Below the pieces are notes generated by a model. The model saw only the letters and a program-made list of their open reading frames with translations. It was not told where the DNA came from and searched no databases. A program made the translations under genes and the position numbers. 64,000 nt of DNA, taken from positions 124,001 through 188,000 of the forward strand of contig NZ_JAIOTY010000002.1 in the NCBI RefSeq assembly GCF_019931275.1. The letters are read 5' to 3'. Positions within the stretch are counted from its first letter, which is position 1, and each line of letters begins with the position of its first letter. Positions 7,692 to 14,726 of this stretch are shown here, piece by piece. This DNA comes from Nitratidesulfovibrio sp. SRB-5 (GTDB taxonomy: Bacteria; Desulfobacterota; Desulfovibrionia; Desulfovibrionales; Desulfovibrionaceae).

Positions 7692-8959
7692 TTGCGTTCC
7701 ACGATCTGCGCAATGGTGACGTTGGGGTCGCTTTCCGAGCCATGGCGGCATTGCTGGCAGCTGCCGATATCCATGCGCCGGCCTTCGTGGTGCAACTGAC
7801 GGACCTGGTCCATTTTTTCCGAGTGCCACATGTCGCGGATGGACAGGCTGCGGGCGTTGCCGAGGGCGATGTCGGTGGCGTTCCAGCCCGTGCAGCATTG
7901 CCCCACGCCGTCCCAGCCGATGACGATGCGTTCCCACGGGTACTGGCAGACAAAGCCTTCCTTCAGCACCATGGGCCCCTTGAAGTTGATGTACGGGTTC
8001 TTGACCATGTAGTCCGCCACCTCGGCCATGGTGCGCTGGTAGGCGCCGGGGTCGTGGCTGATGGCGGGCCAGACGGTGCACGTGCGGATTTGCGGCAACG
8101 ACGAACCGGCGGCCTCGCGCTTGCGGCGCAGCAGACGCAGGCGGTCCATGCTTTCGGAAAACCTGGCCGGGGCGCGAATGGTTTCGTACACCTCGCCGAT
8201 GCCGTCGAAGGAAACGGCCACGTAGCTCACCCCGTTTTCCACCAGGCAGTCGCTGATGCGTTCGTCGATGTAGAAGGCGTTGGTCAGGAACGACACGTTG
8301 GGAATGCGGGCCGCCGCGTAGGCGATCATTTCCGTGATGCGCGGGTGCGTCAGGGTTTCTCCGCGCCAGGAAAGGCGCACGGAGTACAGGTCGTTGGCGG
8401 CGCACTCGTCGATGAGGTCGCGGAACAGCCCCATGTCCATCTGGCCGGTGCTTTCCAGCATGTCCCGGTAGCACATGGGGCAGCGCATGTTGCAGGTGCT
8501 GGCCGATTCCAGGTCCACGTGCAGCGGGAACGGCGTGACGATCCGGTGCGTGGGCGCCAGGTGCCAGGCCAGCCGGTTGAAGACGTAGTCGACAAAGCGG
8601 CCCTGGTTCAGCGTGAACAGCCAGGCCCGTTCGGGGGTGTCGAAGGGGTGCTGGTGAAAGTTGACGTGCAGCCCGTCGTTCCGGGGGGCGGACGGCTGCC
8701 CGGCCAGTTCGGCGGCGCAATGGCGGTGGCAGGCCGCCACGCCCGGCGGCAGCAGCGGGGCGAAAGCCTCCACGAGGGGCAGGTAGGGGGCGTGGAACGA
8801 CGTCTGGATACCCCCGGGGCCCGGGCGCAGGCCGGGTACGTCGGCCAGGCGCGACAGGAACAGCTTCAGCTCGGGATGCTCCTGGACCGCGGGAGACGGA
8901 GGATTGTCCCAGGAAAGATGCAGTTCGCCCGAGGTTCCGGCGTAGGTGCAGCGCAGCAT
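7685..8959 (-). CDS. radical SAM enzyme with N-terminal extension (second of pair)
   Basis: A 424-residue radical SAM protein with the cluster motif C156-x3-C160-x2-C163 (TCNMRCPMC). LSWRGETLTHP and VAVSFDGIG follow in barrel order. The C-terminal GWDGVGQCC and CQQCRHG cysteines suggest a SPASM/twitch auxiliary cluster. About 145 residues precede the barrel and have no recognised fold; they are absent from the paralogue at 6025-7056. The gene lies 13 bases after the GNAT gene and overlaps the formyltransferase start by 7 bases. Substrate and chemistry are unknown; co-translation with a formyltransferase and a GNAT enzyme argues for aminosugar modification rather than peptide maturation, for which no precursor peptide is visible. 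Confidence 0.83.
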   Translation of the reverse strand: MLRCTYAGTSGELHLSWDNPPSPAVQEHPELKLFLSRLADVPGLRPGPGGIQTSFHAPYLPLVEAFAPLLPPGVAACHRHCAAELAGQPSAPRNDGLHVNFHQHPFDTPERAWLFTLNQGRFVDYVFNRLAWHLAPTHRIVTPFPLHVDLESASTCNMRCPMCYRDMLESTGQMDMGLFRDLIDECAANDLYSVRLSWRGETLTHPRITEMIAYAAARIPNVSFLTNAFYIDERISDCLVENGVSYVAVSFDGIGEVYETIRAPARFSESMDRLRLLRRKREAAGSSLPQIRTCTVWPAISHDPGAYQRTMAEVADYMVKNPYINFKGPMVLKEGFVCQYPWERIVIGWDGVGQCCTGWNATDIALGNARSLSIRDMWHSEKMDQVRQLHHEGRRMDIGSCQQCRHGSESDPNVTIAQIVERKW

Positions 8960-8972
8960 GAAAAACGACCCC

Positions 8973-9776
8973 TTACATGGTGAACGTTAGGTTCCGGAAA
9001 TGGAGCACGTCGTACCGGCGCAAGGGGCGACACCCCACCGCACCGTACAGCGCGGCCGCCGCACGGTTTTCGGCGTGCGCCTCCACCAGCAGGGATCGCT
9101 GGTGCCCATGGCGGGCGATGACCGCTTCCAGCAGCCGCCGACCGACCCCCTGACCCCTGGCCCAGGCCAGTACGCCCACGATGTGCAGGCGGACGGTTTC
9201 CGGATCAAGGTGCAGCGTGGCAATGCCTGCCGGTCGGCCCCCGAGCGTGGCCACTGCCGTCTCCTGGGCGAAGCCCTGGCAATGGTCGGTGATGGAAGCT
9301 TCCCACAGGGCAGCGGCACGGGTGGTACTTATTTCCGGATCCAGGTGATACCGGCTGTATAGCATGTCCCATGCCAAAGGGAGAAACGGCGTGGGATCAG
9401 CTGTGCCTGCGTAAAGCGTGACGTCGTCCCGATCATCCCTGTCCCCCCGTGCGTCACGGGTGCCACGGACGCCGGACGCGCTGGCGGGGCGGTGGTGCAC
9501 CACCTCTACGCCCAGCATTTGCACGCGCCACCCCGGCAACACGGCCTGCATTGCAGACGGTTCGCAGAGTCCGGCAGGCAGTTTTCCGACCACAAGGGCC
9601 GTATGCGCGGCGTCATGCAGTGCGGTCGCCATCGCCGTCAAAAGTTCGTCTGGCAGCCATTCGTCCGGCCACGTGTCATGCGGGCGGGCCTGTACGGGGG
9701 GCTCCCAGTCCAGGCGGGAGCACGGCAGACCGAGTTGGGCGGAATCCCAGGGCAATGGCGTGAGAATGGCGTTCAT
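8973..9776 (-). CDS. GNAT-family N-acetyltransferase
   Basis: A 267-residue protein whose C-terminal half is a GNAT fold. The acetyl-CoA loop reads VLAWARGQGVGRRLLEA (the R/Q-x2-G-x-G/A motif), followed by AHAENRAAAALYGAVGC, the typical last helices and strand. The N-terminal ~120 residues contain LPWDSAQLGLPCSRLDW, typical of WecD/TDP-fucosamine acetyltransferase-like enzymes, so a nucleotide-aminosugar substrate is plausible. The ATG at 9776 overlaps the stop of the WbqC gene (ATGA). A long upstream in-frame extension to 10502 is not used because it is antisense-like and overlaps WbqC completely. Together with the DegT aminotransferase it would install an acetamido group. Confidence 0.82.
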   Translation of the reverse strand: MNAILTPLPWDSAQLGLPCSRLDWEPPVQARPHDTWPDEWLPDELLTAMATALHDAAHTALVVGKLPAGLCEPSAMQAVLPGWRVQMLGVEVVHHRPASASGVRGTRDARGDRDDRDDVTLYAGTADPTPFLPLAWDMLYSRYHLDPEISTTRAAALWEASITDHCQGFAQETAVATLGGRPAGIATLHLDPETVRLHIVGVLAWARGQGVGRRLLEAVIARHGHQRSLLVEAHAENRAAAALYGAVGCRPLRRYDVLHFRNLTFTM

Positions 9777-10453
9777 GCGGCGGCCCCGGAGGCGGACGGC
9801 GCGCCATGTCCCATCATCAGGCCGTCCAGCGCCGAGAGCCCCGCCTCGAACGCGCCATGCAACTGCGGATACACGGGATGCTCGAAGGCCTGCCATTCGA
9901 CGCGCACGCCGTGTTCCCGGAACAGCGACTCGTCCAGGTACGCCCGCGACCCTGTGCCCGTGAGGTAGGCGGTTGCGCCATACAGGCGGCATAACTCCAC
10001 GAGCCGCGCCGTGCCCTGCTGCCGCACCGCGCAGGCCGAGGCCAGCGCCATGGGCGTGGTGATGCCGAAGTGCGCGGCAAGCCAGCGCAGCAGATCCACG
10101 TTGAGGTCCACAAGCCGCTGGTGGGGGCGCGCGTAGAGGGATTCCAGCTGCGGAAACAGTTCCGCGAAGCGCGGGGCGCGGCCATAGGCGGCGCGGATGG
10201 CCGCAAGGTGCTTGCGTTTCCAAGCGTCGCCGTCCAGCTCCACCTCGTTGATGAGCTGGTCGTAGCGGCCCTTCTGCTGCACGGGCACGGTGAGCCAGGC
10301 CGGACCAGCGGCGGTCTTGATCCTGTCGCGGTGGTGCCAGCCACGCCGCAGGAACTGCACGTCGTCGAGCACGATGTACAGGTCGCTGGCGCGCCAGCGG
10401 TCGAAAAAGCCCAGCCAGGGCATGAAATCGGGCTGGTGGATGGTGACGCGCAT
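9773..10453 (-). CDS. WbqC-family protein
   Basis: A 226-residue WbqC-like protein. The N-terminus VTIHQPDFMPWLGFFDRW is the family hallmark, followed by DDVQFLRRGWHHRDRIK and LTVPVQQKGRYDQLIN. WbqC proteins occur in O-antigen and nonulosonic acid gene clusters and their biochemical role is unresolved; a ligase or acyl-type transfer to sugar amines has been considered. The start is the ATG at 10453, 5 bases after the stop of the deacetylase gene; the in-frame extension to 10489 would run into that gene. The stop overlaps the GNAT start. Nothing in the sequence indicates membrane association. Confidence 0.82.
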   Translation of the reverse strand: MRVTIHQPDFMPWLGFFDRWRASDLYIVLDDVQFLRRGWHHRDRIKTAAGPAWLTVPVQQKGRYDQLINEVELDGDAWKRKHLAAIRAAYGRAPRFAELFPQLESLYARPHQRLVDLNVDLLRWLAAHFGITTPMALASACAVRQQGTARLVELCRLYGATAYLTGTGSRAYLDESLFREHGVRVEWQAFEHPVYPQLHGAFEAGLSALDGLMMGHGAPSASGAAA

Positions 10454-10458
10454 GCGGT

Positions 10459-11085
10459 TCAGATGAGATAGCGGACGATTTCGAAGCATTCCGCGTAGTC
10501 AACGCCGATCTTCTGTCCGTCGTTGGAATTAAGTCGGGTGAAGAAGTCGACCCACTGGTAGCGCACCCGTTCCAACTCCGACTTGTGGGACTTGATGACC
10601 TCTATCTTCCGGTCCATGACCCCGGAAATGTCGGAGTAGATGTTGCCCGCGAAGGTGTGGGGGGTGTCGTAGTGGTTGCTGCGGTACATCAGCACGCGGG
10701 GCACATGGCGCGAGGCCATGATGGTGTTCTGCGCGGCGCATTGGTGGTCGCGGTGCAGGTCGTGGATCCAGTGGCAGTAGACCGTGTCTATCTTGCGGTC
10801 CTTGATGAGCCTGTTCAGGGACATGGTGACTTCTTCGTTGAACGGCAGGTAGAACGTCCTGTAGTCCAGCGTCAGCAGTTCCGCGCCCATGATGGCGGCA
10901 GCGGCCTGGCCTTCGGCCAGTGCAATGTCGTCCGAGCGCACCATGTTCCCGTTGGGGTCGGTGTAGCCGGAACTTGTCAGCACCAGCAGGGTGACGTTGT
11001 CACCCTTGCGGACGTGATTCATCAGGGTGCCGCTGCATCCCAGTTCCACATCATCGAAGTGTGCGCCGACCGCCAGAATGTTCAT
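10459..11085 (-). CDS. PIG-L/LmbE-family deacetylase
   Basis: A 208-residue metal-dependent deacetylase of the PIG-L/LmbE family. The metal-binding motif at residues 8-12 is AHFDD (family consensus AHPDD; the proline is phenylalanine here), and the third ligand motif HRDH is at 111-114. These enzymes remove an acetyl group from N-acetyl sugars. The gene overlaps the aminotransferase start by four bases at its 5' end (ATGA-type) and is followed by WbqC. In this operon it could free an amino group which the formyltransferase or WbqC protein then re-acylates, a deacetylation/re-acylation logic that fits the gene set but is inference. Confidence 0.85.
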   Translation of the reverse strand: MNILAVGAHFDDVELGCSGTLMNHVRKGDNVTLLVLTSSGYTDPNGNMVRSDDIALAEGQAAAAIMGAELLTLDYRTFYLPFNEEVTMSLNRLIKDRKIDTVYCHWIHDLHRDHQCAAQNTIMASRHVPRVLMYRSNHYDTPHTFAGNIYSDISGVMDRKIEVIKSHKSELERVRYQWVDFFTRLNSNDGQKIGVDYAECFEIVRYLI

Positions 11086-12227
11086 GTCGCGTCCTGCTGC
11101 AAAAGGTGTGTCCGCAACGCGCCGACAACGTCATGGATCATGGATTCGGTCATGGAAGGAAACAGGGGGAGTGTCAACTCGCGGGCGCAGATCCCGGCGG
11201 CGACGGGTGTCTCGCGAAACTGGTCCGCATAGGCGGTGAAGGACTGCGGGGCAGGGTAATGGATCGACGTCTGTATGCCCTCGCCGCGCATGCCAGCCAT
11301 GACGGCGGCCCGGTCCGGGCCCTGCGGCAGCAGCACGGGCAGGATGTGGCAGGAGGACTGGCGGGTGTCGTCGCTGCTGTCCCAGGGCCGGGACAGGCCG
11401 GGCACGGAATCCAGGGCGCGGGCGTAGCAGTCCGTCAGGTGCCTGCGGCGGTGGTTGTTGGCCGCCAGCTTTGCCAGCTGCACCCGGCCAAGGGCCGCGC
11501 CCATTTCGGTGATGCGGCAGTTGAGCCCCGGCGAGAGCACGTCGTAGCTGTCCGCGCGGCCCTTGTGGCGGTCGAGGGTCAGCGTGGTCATGCCGTGCGA
11601 GCGGAACAGGCGGGCCTGTTCGATGCGCCGGGAATCGCGCGATACGAACATGCCGCCTTCGCCGCAGGACAGGTTCTTGTTGCTGAAGAAGCTGAAGCAG
11701 GCCATGTCCCCGAAGGTGCCGCACTGCCTGCCGTCAAGGGTGGCGCCCACGGCGTGGGCCACGTCTTCCACCAGTACCAGACCGCGCTCGCGGCACAGGG
11801 CCACGATGGGCTCCATGTGGCAGGGCTGCCCGGCATAGTGCACCACCACCACGGCACGGGTGCGGGGGGTAAGGACGCGGGCGATGGTGTCGGCGTTCAT
11901 GTTCCAGTCGCGCGGCGAGGCGCAGTCCGCCAGCACGGGGGTGCCGCCGCACATGGCCACCACGTTGGCGTCGGCCACGAAGGTCAGGGCCGGGACGACC
12001 ACCTCGTCGTCGGGGCGCAGCCCCAGCTGGTGCATGGCGGCATGCAGGGCGGCGGTGCAACTGGACATGGCCAGGCACTGGGCGCCCTGCCCCAGCATGG
12101 CGGCGAATTCCTCTTCGAACAGCCGGGTCTCGTCGCCCATGGTCAGCCAGCGCCGCCGCAGCACGGCCAGCACGGCGTCCTCCTCGCGGGCGTCGAAGTC
12201 CAGGTCAAACAGCGGCACGCGCCACAC
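11082..12227 (-). CDS. DegT/DnrJ/EryC1/StrS aminotransferase
   Basis: A 381-residue PLP-dependent sugar aminotransferase. Features include SSCTAALHAAMHQLGL, EVVVPALTFVADANVV, HYAGQPCHMEPI, LVEDVAHAVGA and the PLP-lysine in FFSNKNLSCGEGGM (K184); the C-terminal SIHYPAP closes the active site. It starts with GTG at 12227, preceded by AAGGAG, and overlaps the nucleotidyltransferase gene by 23 bases. Such enzymes transaminate the 4-keto group of a nucleotide-sugar made by a dehydratase. The LegB-like dehydratase two genes upstream gives it a substrate, so a LegC-like role in making a 4-amino sugar is likely. Confidence 0.9.
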   Translation of the reverse strand: MWRVPLFDLDFDAREEDAVLAVLRRRWLTMGDETRLFEEEFAAMLGQGAQCLAMSSCTAALHAAMHQLGLRPDDEVVVPALTFVADANVVAMCGGTPVLADCASPRDWNMNADTIARVLTPRTRAVVVVHYAGQPCHMEPIVALCRERGLVLVEDVAHAVGATLDGRQCGTFGDMACFSFFSNKNLSCGEGGMFVSRDSRRIEQARLFRSHGMTTLTLDRHKGRADSYDVLSPGLNCRITEMGAALGRVQLAKLAANNHRRRHLTDCYARALDSVPGLSRPWDSSDDTRQSSCHILPVLLPQGPDRAAVMAGMRGEGIQTSIHYPAPQSFTAYADQFRETPVAAGICARELTLPLFPSMTESMIHDVVGALRTHLLQQDAT

Positions 12228-12948
12228 GCGGGGCTCCTTGTCTGAGGAACATGGTGGGGTTGGCCTCGAACATGTCGATGGCCGTCATGTAGTCGTCGGG
12301 GCGTCCGATATCCAGCCAGTACCCGTTGTAGCGGTAGACATGCACGGCGTGCCGGGCACGCATCATGTCCAGCACCAGGTTGTCGAAGCCGTAGGCCTCG
12401 TCGTCGGGGATGAAGTCGAGGATGCGCCGCGATGCCATGTAGATGCCCATGCTGACGTTGTAGTGGACCACGGGCTTTTCGCGGAATCCGTGCAGCGTGT
12501 CATCGCCGTTGAGTTCCAGCACCCCGAATTCCGAGCGCATTTCACGGGGGCAGGTGGCCACCGTGAAGGTGTTGTCCCGCGTGGCGTGGTGGGTGTACAG
12601 GGCGCCGAAATCCAGGTCCGTGAGCACGTCGCCGTTCATGATCAGGAAATGTTCCGGCATGTCGCGGATAAGCTTGAGGGGGCCCATGGTGCCCAGCGGC
12701 TTCTTTTCCATGGAATAGCTGATGTGCACCCCCCAGCGCTTGCCGGAGTTGCAGTAGGCCTTGATGATTTCCGCCTGGTGGTTCACGGCCAGGGTGATGT
12801 CGGTGAACCCGGCTGTGGCCAACTGGCGGATGACCACCTCGAGGATGGGGTACGGGCCTATGGGCATCAGGGGCTTGGGCAGCACCACGGTATAGGGCCG
12901 CAGCCTGCTGCCAAGGCCGCCCGCCAGGATGATCGCGTGCTTAGACAT
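12205..12948 (-). CDS. sugar-phosphate nucleotidyltransferase
   Basis: A 247-residue NTP-transferase with IILAGGLGSRLRPYTVVLPK at residues 6-25, the G-x-G-x-R-L-x-P-x-T-x2-x-P-K nucleotide-binding signature. LIMNGDVLTDLDF supplies the metal-binding aspartate, and YWLDIGRPDDYMTA is the usual C-terminal motif of GDP/dTDP-sugar pyrophosphorylases. The start at 12948 is placed inside the end of the LegB-like gene (overlap of 8 bases), giving coupled translation. Next to a LegB-type dehydratase it may be the PtmE-like enzyme that makes GDP-GlcNAc in legionaminic acid synthesis, but a role with another hexose-1-phosphate is equally possible. Confidence 0.85.
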   Translation of the reverse strand: MSKHAIILAGGLGSRLRPYTVVLPKPLMPIGPYPILEVVIRQLATAGFTDITLAVNHQAEIIKAYCNSGKRWGVHISYSMEKKPLGTMGPLKLIRDMPEHFLIMNGDVLTDLDFGALYTHHATRDNTFTVATCPREMRSEFGVLELNGDDTLHGFREKPVVHYNVSMGIYMASRRILDFIPDDEAYGFDNLVLDMMRARHAVHVYRYNGYWLDIGRPDDYMTAIDMFEANPTMFLRQGAPRVARAAV

Positions 12949-13966
12949 TGTACGCTCCCGCGGTGTACCGCTTGAGGTTGCCGGGGTCCTGGAACCATTG
13001 GGCAGTGATGGCAAGGCCGCTCCGGAATCCTTCGCGGCCCGCGTATTCGGGCGTCCAGCCCGCCAGGGTGCGGGCCAGTGTGTTGTCGCACCACAGGCGC
13101 TCCACTTCGCTGCCCGTGGGGCGCAGGCGCTGGGCGTCGCAGACGATCTCGAAGTCCACGCCCATGGCTTCGCCGATGAGCCGGGCCGTGTCCTCTATGG
13201 AAATCTCGAAGTTGCTGCCGACGTTCACCACCCTGCCCAGTACGCCGGGGGCCTTGGCCATGGCCATGAACCCCCGCACCGTATCCGCCACGAAGTTGAA
13301 GTCACGCGTGGGGGCCAGCGCGCCAAGCTTGATCCGCCGCTGTCCGGCGGCCAGCTGGGTGATGATGGTGGGGATCACCGCCCGGGTGGACTGGCGCGGG
13401 CCATAGGTGTTGAACGGGCGGATGACCGTCACCGGCGTTCCGAAGGCGTGGTGGTAGGACAGGGCGATCTGGTCCGCCCCGATCTTGCTGGCCGAATACG
13501 GAGACTGCGGTTGCAGGGGGTGGTCTTCCGTGATGGGGACGAACCGGGCCGTGCCGTACACCTCGCTGGTGGAGGTGTGCACCAGCCGGGGCACGTCCAG
13601 GTCGCGGCAGGCCTGCACCACGTTCAGGGTGCCGATGACGTTGGTGTCCGCATAGGAGCGGGGCGCCACGTAGGAATAGGGAATGGCGATGAGGGCTGCC
13701 AGGTGGAAGACCACGTTGCACCCGGCCACGGCCCGGCGCATGAAGTGTTCGTCGCGCACGTCGCCCGCGATGATCTCCATGTCCCGCGCATGGGGCGAGC
13801 CGTCCAGCCAGCCGTTGCTGCTGAAGGAGTTGTACTGGACCATGGCGCGCACGTTGTCGCCGCCAAGCAGCAGGGCTTCGGCTAGATGGGAGCCGATGAA
13901 GCCGTCGGCTCCGGTGACGAGTACGGTGCGGCCCGTGGCTGCGAGTGGCGATGCGGTGTTTTCCAC
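12941..13966 (-). CDS. legB: LegB-like NAD-dependent 4,6-dehydratase
   Basis: A 341-residue extended short-chain dehydrogenase. GADGFIGSHLAEA at residues 19-31 is the NAD-binding G-x2-G-x2-G loop. VQYNSFSSNGWLD, LAALIAIPYSYVAPRSYADT, TSTSEVYGTARFVPITEDHP and SPYSASKIGADQIALSY (Y-x3-K pair) match very closely what I know of LegB, the GDP-GlcNAc 4,6-dehydratase of legionaminic acid synthesis. It starts with GTG at 13966 with GAAGAGAG upstream and is the first gene of the operon; a promoter must lie in the long gap 13967-14726. The ortholog assignment is strong at family level; the exact nucleotide (GDP versus UDP) is not visible. Confidence 0.85.
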   Translation of the reverse strand: MENTASPLAATGRTVLVTGADGFIGSHLAEALLLGGDNVRAMVQYNSFSSNGWLDGSPHARDMEIIAGDVRDEHFMRRAVAGCNVVFHLAALIAIPYSYVAPRSYADTNVIGTLNVVQACRDLDVPRLVHTSTSEVYGTARFVPITEDHPLQPQSPYSASKIGADQIALSYHHAFGTPVTVIRPFNTYGPRQSTRAVIPTIITQLAAGQRRIKLGALAPTRDFNFVADTVRGFMAMAKAPGVLGRVVNVGSNFEISIEDTARLIGEAMGVDFEIVCDAQRLRPTGSEVERLWCDNTLARTLAGWTPEYAGREGFRSGLAITAQWFQDPGNLKRYTAGAYNV

Positions 13967-14726
13967 GACAGGCGGCTCTCTTCAGGGTGATTTGGTTGGC
14001 TGCGGGCCCATGCTGCGGGGCTGCGGCTGATTCTGGGGGATATTTTGCAAAAACCGGGCCGCTGTTGCGGCGGCAGGCCGGATGCCGTTACGCCTTGCGC
14101 TGTGCCAGAGCGCCGGATGCGCCAAACGCGGTGCGGCGCACCGTGACGAGCGGGCGGGCAAGGCGGGCGGCCCGGAACGCTACGGGATGGTGCGCCTCCC
14201 CTGCGGGGCGCGTGCGGGCATATGCGGGGAGGCAAGGTGCGTGGGGGGAACATTCTTCCGGCGTTCGCGTGTGCGGTATTACGTCGGGCCGTCATTTCTT
14301 CGACGCGGGGTTGTTCCGGAACGGCTGCCAGCCCCGCCCGCCTCGCCAGCCCCGCAGGGCCCGGCAGGCGCGTGGCAGGATAGGCCGAAGTCGGAAAGCG
14401 CCCGCTTCCCCTTCTTGCTGTCCCTCACGGATGGGAGCGGTGTGGTCCGGGTGTGGGATTCCCATGGAAATCAGGTGCTACGGTTCGCAGGGGGAAGGTA
14501 CCGACTACACCGGGTGGGCGTGCGCCCGCAAGCTGGGGGTGGCGGGAGACAAGAGCAGGGGCAAGAGGGAAGGCGTTGGGGGTGGCGTGCGGCCAGCGCG
14601 CGCGGCGGCGCGTAGCGCGTCTTCAGGCCGGGTCTGGTGCGGGGCCGACGTGGGCAGGGGGGCGGCTGTTCGGCCTGACCCAGGTGTTCGGCCCTGACTA
14701 GGTGTTCGGCCCTGACCCGGCGGGGC
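13967..14726. other. 760-bp gene-free gap between glycan operons
   Basis: No frame here looks like a gene on either strand; the open frames are high-GC artefacts. It must contain the promoter of the operon starting at 13966: the only AT-rich island is at about 14039-14056 (gatattttgcaaaaac). The right end holds three tandem copies of an 18-bp unit built on ggtgttcggccctgac (about 14666-14719), directly after the stop of the double glycosyltransferase. No convincing terminator hairpin with a T tract was seen. Confidence 0.5.

Noticed and set aside
13967-14697. Plus-strand gene of up to 250 codons in the gap between glycan operons
   Set aside because: No ribosome site, extreme Arg/Gly/Ala composition in all frames and no similarity to any family I know.
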